The notes beneath the pieces are model-generated. The model had not been told where the DNA came from. It saw only the letters and a list, made by a program, of their open reading frames with translations, and did not search any database. Below, in pieces: positions 55,679-64,000 of a stretch of 64,000 bases of DNA. How positions within the stretch are numbered: the first letter of the stretch is position 1; each line of letters starts with the position of its first letter. Origin of the DNA: Streptomyces sp. NBC_01255 (GTDB taxonomy: Bacteria; Actinomycetota; Actinomycetes; Streptomycetales; Streptomycetaceae); assembly GCF_036226445.1 (NCBI RefSeq), contig NZ_CP108474.1, positions 1,860,001 to 1,924,000 of the forward strand. The letters are read 5' to 3'. The translations under genes and the position numbers were made by a program.

Positions 55679-57486
55679 GCGAGGCTCCAGGGGTCGGGAA
55701 CGGCTGGTGCACCGTGCGCGTCCCGGCTGATCGAGCCGGAGAGGCGCGGGTCGTGGGAGAGGCCGGTCAGATCGGTGGTGACCCCGGTGGCCGTCAGTCC
55801 GTGGGAACGCAGCTGGTCGAGGGCGTCCTCCGTGCACATCCCGCTCAGGTCGTACGCGGCGGCGGCCGCCGCGCAGGTGTCGCTCGGGGCGATCCAGCCG
55901 TCGGCGGTCGGCAGCGGGTGCCGGAAGCCGGCGGGGCGCCGGGGGTCGGATCCGGTGGCGGCCGCGCCCAGGGCGGGGGCGAGGAGGGTGTCGGCGGCGC
56001 CGAGCAGGGACGACTCCACCCGTACGCCGTGGCCGGTGCGCTCGCGCAGAAGGAGGCCGGCGAGCACCGCCTCGGCGCCGTGCAGACCGCCCAGGACGTC
56101 GAGCAGCGTCATGAGGGACGGCGCGGGAGGCTCGCCGGCCGGGTGGACCGCGTCCCCCACGGCCGTACGGGCCTGCACCATGAAGTCGGTGCCCATGGGG
56201 GCGTCGGCCGGCCGGCCGGCCCAGCCGCCGGTGTACGCGTACACGAGGGACGGGTTGGCGTCGGCGAGGTGCTCGGCGTCGAGCCGCAGCTCGGCGGCCT
56301 TGCCGGGAGCCCAGTTGTGCAGGAACACGTCGGCCCCGGCGGCGAGTTCGCGCAGGCGGCGCCGGTCGCCGGACGCCTTGATGTCGATCTCGACGGCTTC
56401 CTTGCCCCGGTTGAGCGCGAGCCAGCGGGCGGAGATCCCGCCGCAGGCGGGCGGCATCCCGCGCAGCGGGTCGCCGCCCGGCGGTTCGACGCGGATGACG
56501 CGCGCCCCGAGGAGCCCCAACAGATGGGCGGCGAGCGGTGCTTGGATGCGGCGGCCCGCTTCGAGGACGGTCAGCCCGGCCAGCGGCCGGCCCGGCGCGG
56601 GAGGCATGACGACGGGGGCGTTCCCCGGCCGCAGCGGGGTCAGGGTCCACGGGTCGGCGTCGGCGCCCTCCGCGGGCTCCCCCGCCTCCCCTGCCCGCTC
56701 GGCGAGCGTGCGTACGCGGCACACCTCGGCCCCGGACTGCCCGGCCGCCCGCCGGATCCGCTCCCACGTGTGGTGCCGGGTCACGTCGTGCAGCTCGGCG
56801 GGGAAGGGGGCGCAGGCGGTGGCGTACCGGAACTGGAAGGGGCGCCAGCCCGCCCGTATCGGCCCGGCGGGCGCGTCCAGGACACGCCAGAACGCCGCCC
56901 ACGCACCCGGGTCGAGCGTCTCCAGCTCGAAGAGGACACCGTCGGCTGAGGTGAACGGCGGTCCGCCCGGGGCGAGTTCGACCGACTCCTGCTCGTCGGC
57001 CCCGGCGGCGGCCAGGTACTGGGACACGGCGAGCAGGCCCGCGCGGTCGGCCGTCGTACGCACGTGCGACACCGGGATGCGGCTCCCCATACCGCCCCGC
57101 GCCTGGCCGATGAGGGCGGCGAGCAGGCCCTGGACCGTGAGCACGCCGGTGGCGGTCGCGAGGTAGTCGACGCCGAGGCCGCGTGGGGCCCCGTGACGGC
57201 GGCCGTGCACGGCCATCACGCCGGTGGCGGCCTGGGCGGTGGCCTCGTCCTCGATGCCGGAGCCGAGCTCGCCCCAGGCGGTGCGGGCCGTGACGGGCGC
57301 GAAACCGCCGCCGCCGAGGACGATCTCCCCGGCGTCCCCGTCACTCGCCCGCGCGCCGAGCCGCCGCAGGTGGTCGGCCACGACCCGGGTCAGGGCCGGC
57401 GGCCCCTCGATGCCGAAGCGCAGCGCTTCGAGCGGGCGGCGTACCGACGTATACGTGGTGGAGGTCGTGGTCGATGGGGGCGCCAT
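55675..57486 (-). CDS. class III (CaiB/BaiF) CoA-transferase, tandem-domain form
   Basis: 603 residues from ATG 57486 (GAGAGGAGAGG upstream), about 1.5 times a normal family III subunit. The C-terminal part is canonical: PLAGLTVLEAGRRIQAPLAAHLLGLLGARVIRVEPPGGDPLRG, SARWLALNRGKEAVEIDIK, then PSLVYAYTGGWAGRPADAPMGTDFMVQARTAVGD with the expected catalytic Asp. The N-terminal ~270 residues keep fragments of the same fold (GLGVDYLATATGVLTVQGLLAALIGQARGG) but are degenerate. It moves CoA between acids; acceptor probably shared with the ligase downstream. Confidence 0.83.
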   Translation of the reverse strand: MAPPSTTTSTTYTSVRRPLEALRFGIEGPPALTRVVADHLRRLGARASDGDAGEIVLGGGGFAPVTARTAWGELGSGIEDEATAQAATGVMAVHGRRHGAPRGLGVDYLATATGVLTVQGLLAALIGQARGGMGSRIPVSHVRTTADRAGLLAVSQYLAAAGADEQESVELAPGGPPFTSADGVLFELETLDPGAWAAFWRVLDAPAGPIRAGWRPFQFRYATACAPFPAELHDVTRHHTWERIRRAAGQSGAEVCRVRTLAERAGEAGEPAEGADADPWTLTPLRPGNAPVVMPPAPGRPLAGLTVLEAGRRIQAPLAAHLLGLLGARVIRVEPPGGDPLRGMPPACGGISARWLALNRGKEAVEIDIKASGDRRRLRELAAGADVFLHNWAPGKAAELRLDAEHLADANPSLVYAYTGGWAGRPADAPMGTDFMVQARTAVGDAVHPAGEPPAPSLMTLLDVLGGLHGAEAVLAGLLLRERTGHGVRVESSLLGAADTLLAPALGAAATGSDPRRPAGFRHPLPTADGWIAPSDTCAAAAAAYDLSGMCTEDALDQLRSHGLTATGVTTDLTGLSHDPRLSGSISRDAHGAPAVPDPWSLA

Positions 57487-57601
57487 GCCTCTCCTCTCTT
57501 CCGTCACGGTTGCGGGAACCGGCGGGCCGATGCGCCCGACCACTTCCACGGACAGACAGTCGGACGCGTGTTCTGTCGAGTTCCCGAGATGGAGGAAAAC
57601 G
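57487..57601. promoter_or_regulatory. divergent promoter region of the CoA gene cluster
   Basis: 115 bp with an inverted repeat GACAGA (57551-57556) and TCTGTC (57572-57577) that could bind a regulator; no regulator gene is adjacent. Confidence 0.35.
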
Positions 57602-58783
57602 GTGACGGATCATGACGTAGCGGATGTCGAGCCGCTGCGGGAGCGGGTGACCGCCTTCGTCCGCGACCGGGTGTTCCCGTGCGAGTCCGGGCTCGACGCC
57701 GGCGGGCCGGTCGCCGGCGACCTGCGGCGGCGCCTGCGGGCGGAGGCTCGCGAGGCCGGCCTGTGGGCACTGCCACTCCCGTACGAACTGGGCGGTGGTG
57801 GCATCCCGTTGCTCGACTACGCCTCGCTCGCCGAGGCCGAAGGAGCGAGCGACCACGGCCCCGCCGCCCTGGGGTCCGCGCCGCTGCTCGACGTGACGAT
57901 GCTGTCCCGGCACGGTTCCGGCCGGGTGCGCGCGGACTGCCTCCCCGGCCTGGTCTCCGGTGACCTCCGCACCTGTTACGCGATGACGGAGCCGGACACA
58001 CCCGGCACCGAGCCGGCGCTCACCGCGACGCGGGCGGAGCCGCGGCCGGGTGGCGGCTGGCGCGTCACGGGGCGCAAGTGGTTCGTGTCGCAGGCCGGCG
58101 ACGCCGCCCTCGTCACCGTCCTCGCCCGCACGAGCGGAGCGGCCGGGGACCGCGACGGCCTGTCCCTGTTCCTCGTGCCCACCACCTCCCCCGGCTTCCG
58201 GGTCGTGCGCGAGCTGCCCGTGCTCGGCTCGGCCGGACAGTACGAGATCGCGTTCGACCACGTCGACGTCGACGAGGACCAGCTCGTCGGCGAGGCCGGC
58301 CGGGCCCTGGCCGTCGCGGGCGAACGCCTCCAACTGGGGCGCACGCTGCGGGCGTTGCGCTGGGTCGGTCAGGCCCAGCGGGCCTTCGACCTGCTGTGCG
58401 GGCGGGCCGTCGCACGGCAGGGCGCCCGGGGGCGGCTCGCGGACCGGCAGCTCGTCCAGCAGCACGTCTTCGAGGCGCTCCTGGCCCTGCGGACCACGCG
58501 GCCGCTCGTGCACGAGGCGCTGGCCCTGGTCGCGGAAGGGTGTGACGCGCACGTGGAGGTGGGGCTCGCGAAGACGGCGGCGGCCCGCACGCTCCAGGAC
58601 GTCGCCGACCGCGCCGTCCAGGTCTTCGGCGCCGCGGGGCTGGGTCCGGACACCCCGCTCCCCGCACTGTTCCGCACGGGGCGGACCGCCCGGATACTCG
58701 ACGGTCCCGACGAGTTGCACGTCTCCTCCGTCGCCCGGCGCGTCCTGCGCAGCCGTGAGGGCTCTGCGGTCACACCCGCGTGA
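57602..58783 (+). CDS. acyl-CoA dehydrogenase
   Basis: 393 residues from GTG 57602 (GGAGGAAAAC). Flavoprotein of the ACAD family: CYAMTEPDTPGTEPALTATRAEPRPGGGWRVTGRKWFVSQAGDAAL is the FAD/substrate-binding beta domain, LGRTLRALRWVGQAQRAFDLLCGRAV begins the C-terminal helical domain, and VQVFGAAGLGPDTPLPALFRTGRTARILDGPDELH is the usual end (QVFGG.G and I.DG..E). The catalytic Glu position was not fixed by eye. Introduces a double bond in an acyl-CoA. Divergent from CoA-transferase and ligase genes. Confidence 0.88.
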   Translation: MTDHDVADVEPLRERVTAFVRDRVFPCESGLDAGGPVAGDLRRRLRAEAREAGLWALPLPYELGGGGIPLLDYASLAEAEGASDHGPAALGSAPLLDVTMLSRHGSGRVRADCLPGLVSGDLRTCYAMTEPDTPGTEPALTATRAEPRPGGGWRVTGRKWFVSQAGDAALVTVLARTSGAAGDRDGLSLFLVPTTSPGFRVVRELPVLGSAGQYEIAFDHVDVDEDQLVGEAGRALAVAGERLQLGRTLRALRWVGQAQRAFDLLCGRAVARQGARGRLADRQLVQQHVFEALLALRTTRPLVHEALALVAEGCDAHVEVGLAKTAAARTLQDVADRAVQVFGAAGLGPDTPLPALFRTGRTARILDGPDELHVSSVARRVLRSREGSAVTPA

Positions 58784-59846
58784 GGTCGGCGCGGCCGAGG
58801 AGTGCGGCCAGGCCGAGGGCCAGGAAGAAGTCGCCCCACACGAGTTCGTGCCGGACGGCCGTACCGCCGGGGGCGTCGTAGCAGCCGTCGACGAGCATGC
58901 CGGGCGGGCGGGGACCGTCCGGCCCGGTGAGATGGGCGTGTGCCAGCCGGTGCAGGACCGCCCGCGCGCGGGCCGCGCACGCGGACGCCCACGGAGCCCC
59001 GGGGACGCGGGCGAGCTTCAGCAGGGCGACGGCCGTGATGGCGGCGGCGGAGGTGTCCAGCGGGCCGTCGGGGCAGGAGGCGTCGGCGGGCGGGACGAGC
59101 GGCCCGGTGAGGAACTCGCAGCGGGCGAGGAGCAGTTCGGTGGCCGCAGGCAGCACACCCGTAGCCGGGGCGAGCGAGAAGGCGTCCGCGACGGACAGGA
59201 GGACCCATGCCTCGCCCCGGGTCCAGCCGGGCGCCGGATCGGGCTCGGCGGCCCAGCCCGTGACCTCGTCCCAGCGCCAGGCCGGGGTGGGTCTCCCGGT
59301 GTCCTCGCGGGGCAGGCACAGGTCGAGGTGGCGGTGCAGGTGCGCGGCGGCCGCCGCCCGGCCCTCGGGTCCGGCGGACGCCAGCAGGGGGACGAGGCCG
59401 GGCACGCCGTCCGCACGCGCCCGCAGCCGGGGGCCGCCGAGCGCCGCGCCCCACGGGATGAGGTCGAGCACCGGGTCCCTGGCTTCGAGGGCGGCCCGCG
59501 CGGCGCGGTCGCGCAGGGCGCCGGCCGCCGCGTCCCCGTCGGCCAGGGCTGTGCCGTACCAGAGGATGAGCCCTCGGGTCGCGGTGTCGGCCTCGGCCCA
59601 GGGGGCGAGCGCGGCGGTGGCGGCAGCTGCCGCCGAGCGGTGCGCGGGGAGGCCGGTGTGCCGGGCGCGCAGCCAGAGGAGTCCTGCCCAGAAACCCCCG
59701 GTCCACGACCCCCGCCCGGTGGTGGTCCAGCGGCCGTCGGCCGGGTCCGCGTACAGGGGGAAGCGACCGCCCACCTGCTCGGCGGTCACGGTGACCCGCT
59801 GGAGGAGGAGGTGGAGGGCGTCCTCGGCCCAGCCGTCGCCGGTCAT
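58770..59846 (-). CDS. glycoside hydrolase family 88-like protein
   Basis: 358 residues, alpha/alpha-barrel. RGSWTGGFWAGLLWLRARHTG, GWTRGEAWVLLSVADAF, CPDGPLDTSAAAITAVALLKLARV and AVRHELVWGDFFLALGLAAL match the GH88/GH105 pattern of unsaturated glucuronyl hydrolases, with Asp in LDTSAAA as a likely catalytic acid. It would remove an unsaturated uronate from lyase products. No signal peptide. ATG 59846 overlaps the stop of the MFS gene (ATGA). Its 3' end overlaps the convergent dehydrogenase gene by 14 bp. Confidence 0.72.
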   Translation of the reverse strand: MTGDGWAEDALHLLLQRVTVTAEQVGGRFPLYADPADGRWTTTGRGSWTGGFWAGLLWLRARHTGLPAHRSAAAAATAALAPWAEADTATRGLILWYGTALADGDAAAGALRDRAARAALEARDPVLDLIPWGAALGGPRLRARADGVPGLVPLLASAGPEGRAAAAAHLHRHLDLCLPREDTGRPTPAWRWDEVTGWAAEPDPAPGWTRGEAWVLLSVADAFSLAPATGVLPAATELLLARCEFLTGPLVPPADASCPDGPLDTSAAAITAVALLKLARVPGAPWASACAARARAVLHRLAHAHLTGPDGPRPPGMLVDGCYDAPGGTAVRHELVWGDFFLALGLAALLGRADLTRV

Positions 59847-61033
59847 GCCGAGGCGCCTGTTCTCGTACGGCGGTCCCGCAGCGCCCAGGCGAGGGCGACG
59901 GCCGCCGCGACGGCGAACTCCGCCGCGACCAGGAACCACCCCTGGCCGTACCGGCCCCGCTCCGCGAGCAGTCCGAACAGCGGGGGCCCGACGGCGAATC
60001 CGGCGAAGAACCCGGCGGCGACCAGCGCCGAGTCCTGCCCGGCGCGGCCGGGCGCGGAGCGCTGCATCACCAGGACCATCGAGACCGCGTTGCCGGAGAC
60101 GGCGAAGACGCCCACCGCCACGGCCGCCACCCAGACGAGGAGTTCGACGCGGACGGCCAGGGCGAGGAGCACGGCGGCGGCGACGGCCCCGCCCGCGAGC
60201 AGGCCCGGGAACCACGGCGCCCGGCCCGGTGTGGCGGCCCGGGACCAGCCGACCCGGCCGGCGATCCCGGCGACGCCGAGGACGGCGACGAGCGCGCCCG
60301 CCACGGTCGGGCCGAGGCCGAGGTGCCGGGCGCCGAAGAGGGCGAGGTAGGTGTTGACGGAGGCGATGCCCGCGCCGAGGAAGAGCGAGAAGGCGGCGAG
60401 CCAGGGCACGTGCCGGCCGGACGACGCGGGCGGCGCGGGCGGCGCGGGCGACGTACGAGCATCCGGCCTCGGCATCGACGCCGGCGCGGGCGGTGCGTCG
60501 GCCGGGAGCGTGCGCCACGCCCACACCGCCGCGAGGAGCGCCGCCCCGGCGGCCAGCGCCACCGCGCCCCGCCAGCCGACGAGACCGGCCGCGGCCGCGA
60601 GCGGCAGCCCGGCCACGAAGGCACCCAGCTGGACGCCGGACTGCTTGGCGCCGGTCACCGCGCCCCGCTTCGAGGCCGGGACGGCGGCCAGGATGGCCTT
60701 GTTGGTCGCCGGGTTGGCGAGCGCCTGGGGCAGGCCGCCGAGCGCGACGGCCGCAAGGAGCAGGGCGGGCCCGGGGGCCGCGCCGATCAGCCCGAGGGCC
60801 ACGGCCGAGACGGCGAGCAGCGTCACGAGCGCGCGCCGGGGTCCGACCCGGTCCACGATCCGGCCGCCGACGGGCGAGAGGACGGCGGCCGTGCCGAACC
60901 CGACCGTGGTGGTGAGGCCCAGGACGGTCGCCGAGACGCCGAGGTCGTCGACGAGGCGCGGGCCGAGCGCCCCGATGAGGAAGAGCTGCATCATCGAGAA
61001 GGCCATGGCGGTCGTCAGCAGCGCGGTCCTCAC
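59843..61033 (-). CDS. MFS transporter
   Basis: 396 residues from GTG 61033 (AAGGGACAG upstream); an open extension to 61210 is non-coding. Twelve membrane segments with the loop 2-3 motif GGRIVDRVGPRRAL. ALANPATNKAIL and GAKQSGVQLGAF resemble sugar/cyanate-type MFS carriers (CynX/nitrate branch). Translational coupling to the GH88-like gene suggests it imports the oligosaccharide or uronide that enzyme handles. Substrate not proven. Confidence 0.83.
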   Translation of the reverse strand: MRTALLTTAMAFSMMQLFLIGALGPRLVDDLGVSATVLGLTTTVGFGTAAVLSPVGGRIVDRVGPRRALVTLLAVSAVALGLIGAAPGPALLLAAVALGGLPQALANPATNKAILAAVPASKRGAVTGAKQSGVQLGAFVAGLPLAAAAGLVGWRGAVALAAGAALLAAVWAWRTLPADAPPAPASMPRPDARTSPAPPAPPASSGRHVPWLAAFSLFLGAGIASVNTYLALFGARHLGLGPTVAGALVAVLGVAGIAGRVGWSRAATPGRAPWFPGLLAGGAVAAAVLLALAVRVELLVWVAAVAVGVFAVSGNAVSMVLVMQRSAPGRAGQDSALVAAGFFAGFAVGPPLFGLLAERGRYGQGWFLVAAEFAVAAAVALAWALRDRRTRTGASA

Positions 61034-61203
61034 CGACTGTCCCTTCTCTCGCACCGTGCGGGCACCCAAGGAGTCGTCGCGGCAGTGCAGGAAGTTCCCG
61101 AGGCGCTCTTGTGGGGCGCGCCACAGTCCCGTAGTCATGAGCCGACAGCAGACAGCCGTACCGGTCCGCGAGCCGCCGGAGGGGGTGCGAGGATGGGCGC
61201 GCC

Positions 61204-61908
61204 ATGACACCAGGCCGATGTTCCCGAGGAGCGCGGGCCGCGATCTTCGCGGCCGTCTGTGTGCTGCTCGCGGCCACCGGACACATCGTCATGTCGGGTC
61301 AGGGGGTGCCCGGTTGGGCGATGACCCTCGCGTTCGCGGGTACCGTTTCGTTCGCCTGGATCCTTGCGGGGCGCGAACGCGGGCTGTTCGCCGTGACGGC
61401 GGCGACCATCGCCGTCCAGGGCCTGCTGCACACGGTGTTCTCCTGGACCCAATCGCCGGTCGCCACTGACCCTTCCATGGCTCACGCCGACCCGGCCACG
61501 TCCCATGCCGCCATGTCCCACGCGGCCATGTCCCACGCGGGCATGGGGCACGGGGGCATGGGGCACGGGACCGCCGAGCCGCCCGCCGCCCACGACATGA
61601 CAGACATGGCGGCCATGGCGGAGATGTCGTCGTCCTCCCTGGGCATGCTGTCGGCGCACCTGCTGGCCGCGCTCCTGAGCGGGCTGTGGATGGCGTACGG
61701 GGAGCGGGCCGTGTTCCGCCTGCTGCGCGCCCTGCCGATGGGGCTTTTCCGGCCCCTGCGGCTGCTGTTCACGGCGGTCGTTCCCGTACCGCGGGACGTG
61801 CCCCGCGTCCGGCCGGTCCGCGCGGGTGACGAGCGTGCGCCCCGGCGGCTCCTGCTCGCCCGTTCCGTCGTCTCCCGAGGTCCTCCACAGGCACTCGCTG
61901 TCCTCTGA
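61204..61908 (+). CDS. His/Met-rich integral membrane protein, possibly copper-linked
   Basis: 234 residues from ATG 61204. Three or four N-terminal membrane segments (AAIFAAVCVLLAATGHIVMSG, AMTLAFAGTVSFAWILAG, VTAATIAVQGLLHTVFSW), then an exposed stretch around residues 94-140 rich in MSHAAMSHAGMGHGGMGHG-like repeats, then a further segment (LLAALLSGLWMAYGERAVF). Met/His repeats of this kind bind copper. It lies 137 bp upstream of a SigC-like sigma factor on the same strand; SigC in other actinobacteria is linked to copper supply. A role in copper uptake or sensing is inferred. Confidence 0.72.
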   Translation: MTPGRCSRGARAAIFAAVCVLLAATGHIVMSGQGVPGWAMTLAFAGTVSFAWILAGRERGLFAVTAATIAVQGLLHTVFSWTQSPVATDPSMAHADPATSHAAMSHAAMSHAGMGHGGMGHGTAEPPAAHDMTDMAAMAEMSSSSLGMLSAHLLAALLSGLWMAYGERAVFRLLRALPMGLFRPLRLLFTAVVPVPRDVPRVRPVRAGDERAPRRLLLARSVVSRGPPQALAVL

Positions 61909-62045
61909 CAGCCGGCTCCCCGAGCGCGACGGACAGGCGTCCGCCGCTCGGGCATCGGCCATGCCGTTCCGGCGGGCCGTACCAGTCACCGGTGCCGCCG
62001 TCCGCGCGCCGCCGGGTTCCCCTTGCCTCGTAAGGACTTGTGGCG

Positions 62046-62729
62046 ATGACCGCTGCCCACGAAACCCTCCTCGACGTATCGAGCACCTCACCCCGCTCCG
62101 CGCGCTCGTCGGCCGCCGACGCGGTGACGACCCGGCTCGCGCTGGCGGCCCGGGACGGCGATCCGGCCAAGGCCGACCTGTTCGTCCGTGCCCTGCACCG
62201 CGATGTCTGGCGCTATGTGGCCTACCTCAGCGCCGACCGCCAGGCGGCCGACGACCTCACCCAGGAGGTCTTCCTCCGCGCGCTCGCCGCGCTGCCCCGC
62301 TTCCAGGGGCGTTCGTCGGCCCGTACGTGGCTGCTGTCCATAGCCCGGCGGACCGTGGTCGACAGCCTGCGGCACGCGGCCGCCCGCCCCCGTCTCTCCG
62401 ACCGCGACGACTGGCAGGCGGAGGCCGAACACACCCAGCCCCGGGGGCTTCCCGGCTTCGAGGACGGCATCGCGCTCGCGGAGCTCCTGGCGGCCATTCC
62501 GGCCGAGCGGAAGGACGCCTTCGTCCTCACCCAACTCCTGGGCCTGCCCTACGCCGAGGCCGCCGAGGCCATCGGCTGTCCGGTGGGCACGGTCCGCTCC
62601 CGCGTGGCCCGCGCCCGGGCCTCCCTGATCGCCCTCCTCCGCGGCGAGGAGGACGCGGCCCCGCAGACGCCCCCGGCCGGCCCCACCCCGCCGGCCAGGC
62701 GATTCCCCCGGGCGCCCGCCCTCGCCTGA
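62046..62729 (+). CDS. SigC-like ECF RNA polymerase sigma factor
   Basis: 227 residues from ATG 62046 (AAGGA nine bases upstream). Region 2: FVRALHRDVWRYVAYLSADRQAADDLTQEVFLRALAALPRFQGRSSARTWLLSIARRTVVDSLRH; region 4: LTQLLGLPYAEAAEAIGCPVGTVRSRVARARASL. The DVWR.VAYLS and SSARTWLL phrases match mycobacterial SigC closely. No anti-sigma gene is adjacent; the His/Met-rich membrane protein upstream may serve as sensor. A proline-rich tail of about 25 residues ends the protein. Followed by a perfect terminator. Confidence 0.85.
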   Translation: MTAAHETLLDVSSTSPRSARSSAADAVTTRLALAARDGDPAKADLFVRALHRDVWRYVAYLSADRQAADDLTQEVFLRALAALPRFQGRSSARTWLLSIARRTVVDSLRHAAARPRLSDRDDWQAEAEHTQPRGLPGFEDGIALAELLAAIPAERKDAFVLTQLLGLPYAEAAEAIGCPVGTVRSRVARARASLIALLRGEEDAAPQTPPAGPTPPARRFPRAPALA

Positions 62730-62762
62730 CCGGGGCTGTTCCGACCCCCCGTCATATCGGCC

Positions 62763-62792
62763 GCGGTGCCCGGGAACCTTCCCGGGCACCGC
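62763..62792 (+). terminator. perfect 14-bp stem after SigC-like gene
   Basis: Arms 62763-62776 and 62779-62792 are exact complements with a 2-base centre, 34 bp past the stop codon. Confidence 0.75.
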
Positions 62793-62843
62793 CACGTTCT
62801 ACAGAAGCGTAGAAGCAATCGACGACGTCTGGAGTGACGGAAC

Positions 62844-63299
62844 ATGGCCCTGTGGGACCGCATCAAGGAATCCGCATCGACGATGCAGACCCAGCTGGAG
62901 GCGCGGAAGAACGACCTGAAGAGCGGCGCTTTCCGGGATGCCGGCATGGCGATGTGCGCGCTCGTGGCCGCCGCCGACGGGACGATCGATCCGGCGGAGC
63001 GCCGCCGGGTCGCGCAGCTCATCTCGACCAACGAGGTGCTGCAGAACTTCGACGCGGCCGACCTCCAGCGCCGGTTCGACGAGAACCTGAACAAGCTGAC
63101 GGCCGACTTCGACTTCGGCAGGGTCAGCGTGCTCCAGGAGATCGCCAAGGCGAAGAAGAAGCCCGCCGAGGCCCGCGCCGTCATCCAGATAGGCATCGTC
63201 ATCGGCGGCGCCGACGGCGACTTCGACAAGACCGAGCAGGCCGTCGTCCGCGAGGCGTGCTTCACCCTCGGACTGCCGCCGCACGAGTTCGACCTCTAG
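62844..63299 (+). CDS. TerB-family tellurite-resistance-like protein
   Basis: 151 residues from ATG 62844 (GGAGTGACGG). TerB fold: FRDAGMAMCALVAAADGTIDPAERRRVAQLI with acidic metal-binding loop (AAADGTIDPAE) and a second one (IGGADGDFDKTEQAVVREACFTLGL). Cytoplasmic, helical. TerB proteins take part in metal/phage/stress (ter) responses; the rest of the ter genes are not in the window. Confidence 0.9.
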   Translation: MALWDRIKESASTMQTQLEARKNDLKSGAFRDAGMAMCALVAAADGTIDPAERRRVAQLISTNEVLQNFDAADLQRRFDENLNKLTADFDFGRVSVLQEIAKAKKKPAEARAVIQIGIVIGGADGDFDKTEQAVVREACFTLGLPPHEFDL

Positions 63300-63307
63300 A
63301 AGGGACC

Positions 63308-63326
63308 CCGGCCGCCCGGAGGCCGG
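63308..63326. terminator. bidirectional hairpin between TerB and M56-type genes
   Basis: CCGGCC and GGCCGG arms with 7-base loop between convergent stops. Confidence 0.4.
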
Positions 63327-63329
63327 CCG

Positions 63330-64000
63330 CTACATCGGGGTGGCCGCCCGCAGGACGAGGAAGAGGGTGACGGCCGAGTTCGCCGAGGACAGGGCCGACA
63401 CCGTCGCGCCGAAGGCCGCGCCCCAGGCCGCGAACCCGACGGCGGTGAAGAGCGAGGGCCAGGCGCGCCCCGCCGGGGCCGGTCGCAGCAGGGCCGCGAC
63501 CCGGCGGGGCACCGGCCCGGCGCCGGTGACCGCGGGGAGCAGCGCGGTGGTCGAGGGCGGGGCCAGCAGGGCGGCCGTGCCGATCGCGCGGGCCACGCAG
63601 CGGCGGCTGCCGACCGCCGCCGCGGCCTCCTCGTCGGCCCAGCGTTCGGCGGTGTACGCGACGGCGGTACGGAGCGGGCGCAGGAACGGGTGGGCGCGGG
63701 CCGCGAGATGGACCGCCAGGAGGTGCCGGTGGTGACGCCCCGCCAGATGGGCCCGCTCGTGGGCGAAGAGGGCCCTGCGTTCGCGGGAGGTGAGCGCGGC
63801 GAGCATGCCGGTGCTGACGACGACCCGGCCACGCCGACGGCCCGGCAGCGCGTACGCGTAGGGGGCGGCGTCCGGCAGGACGGTCACGGAGGTCCGGGGC
63901 AGACCGGCGAGCGCGCCCTCGGCCCGTCGGCGTGCCCGCACCTGGCGCCGGGCCGCCGCGCCGCACGAGACGAGGACGGCGAGCAGGGCCGGGATCGCCG
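63330..64000 (-). CDS. M56/M48-type membrane metallopeptidase, N-terminus beyond the window
   Basis: Open to the right edge, about 222 residues seen. The zinc motif HERAH (in RRALFAHERAHLAGRHH) and the downstream ERWADEEAAAAVG (glutamate ligand) define a BlaR1/M56- or HtpX-like peptidase domain. Hydrophobic segments follow (AIGTAALLA..., LFTAVGFAAWGAAFGA). In streptomycetes such genes usually follow a BlaI/MecI repressor gene, which would be outside the window. Substrate unknown. Confidence 0.78.
   Translation of the reverse strand, partial: AIPALLAVLVSCGAAARRQVRARRRAEGALAGLPRTSVTVLPDAAPYAYALPGRRRGRVVVSTGMLAALTSRERRALFAHERAHLAGRHHRHLLAVHLAARAHPFLRPLRTAVAYTAERWADEEAAAAVGSRRCVARAIGTAALLAPPSTTALLPAVTGAGPVPRRVAALLRPAPAGRAWPSLFTAVGFAAWGAAFGATVSALSSANSAVTLFLVLRAATPM

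Overview
The window is a stretch of a Streptomyces-type actinobacterial chromosome. Evidence: very high GC with G/C third positions, GTG and TTG starts, Tat and lipoprotein signals typical of streptomycetes, a mycothiol-type DinB-fold protein, SAV_915-family and SigC-like genes, and very short gene gaps with GTGA/ATGA overlaps. No rRNA, tRNA, CRISPR array or intact mobile element was seen.

Layout. (1) 1-1171: 5' part of a CPA1 cation/proton antiporter. (2) 1354-15694, all minus strand: a seven-gene alpha-glucan locus. In transcription order it holds a binding lipoprotein, two MalF/MalG-type permeases, a GH13 alpha-glucosidase, a MalR-type LacI regulator, and two large secreted multidomain proteins whose beta-helix domains look like GH87 alpha-1,3-glucanases. 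Secreted enzymes would cut the polymer, the ABC system import oligosaccharides and the GH13 enzyme hydrolyse them; the LacI protein probably controls all of this through ACGCAA/TTGCGT sites. (3) 15.9-31.3 kb: an accessory, decaying zone. It has a TIGR03086 protein, a degenerate cysteinyl-tRNA-synthetase relative, a DUF4430 remnant, an FAD monooxygenase broken by one in-frame TGA, a secreted beta-propeller/ricin protein, a BetI-like TetR with a Ser/Thr kinase divergent from a secreted agmatine deiminase (two palindromic operators between), a DUF4239 and a DUF664 protein, a deleted molybdopterin oxidoreductase gene, and a YciI/ECF42 sigma pair whose sigma factor is fused in frame to the remains of a tyrosine recombinase.

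(4) 31.4-51.6 kb: potassium homeostasis. A full kdp set (small peptide, kdpF, kdpA, kdpB, kdpC, then kdpE, kdpD) is followed by a second, incomplete set: kdpF2 and kdpD2 divergent from an orphan kdpB2. Around these lie an SDR, a bL37-like 25-residue protein, a GNAT protein, a PH-like membrane protein, lysA with a SAV_915 gene, and an APC-superfamily permease. Pairs or arrays of CGTCA spaced exactly 11 bp recur at several intergenic regions here and suggest a shared OmpR-type regulator. (5) 51.7-54.0 kb: a metal ABC transporter operon. (6) 54.0-58.8 kb: AMP-ligase and tandem CaiB-type CoA-transferase divergent from an acyl-CoA dehydrogenase. (7) 58.8-64.0 kb: GH88-like hydrolase with MFS transporter, a His/Met-rich membrane protein with a SigC-like sigma factor, a TerB protein and a truncated M56-type peptidase.

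Many convergent or operon ends carry strong inverted repeats without a long T run, as is usual in Streptomyces. All functions are read from sequence and memory of families; no database search was run.
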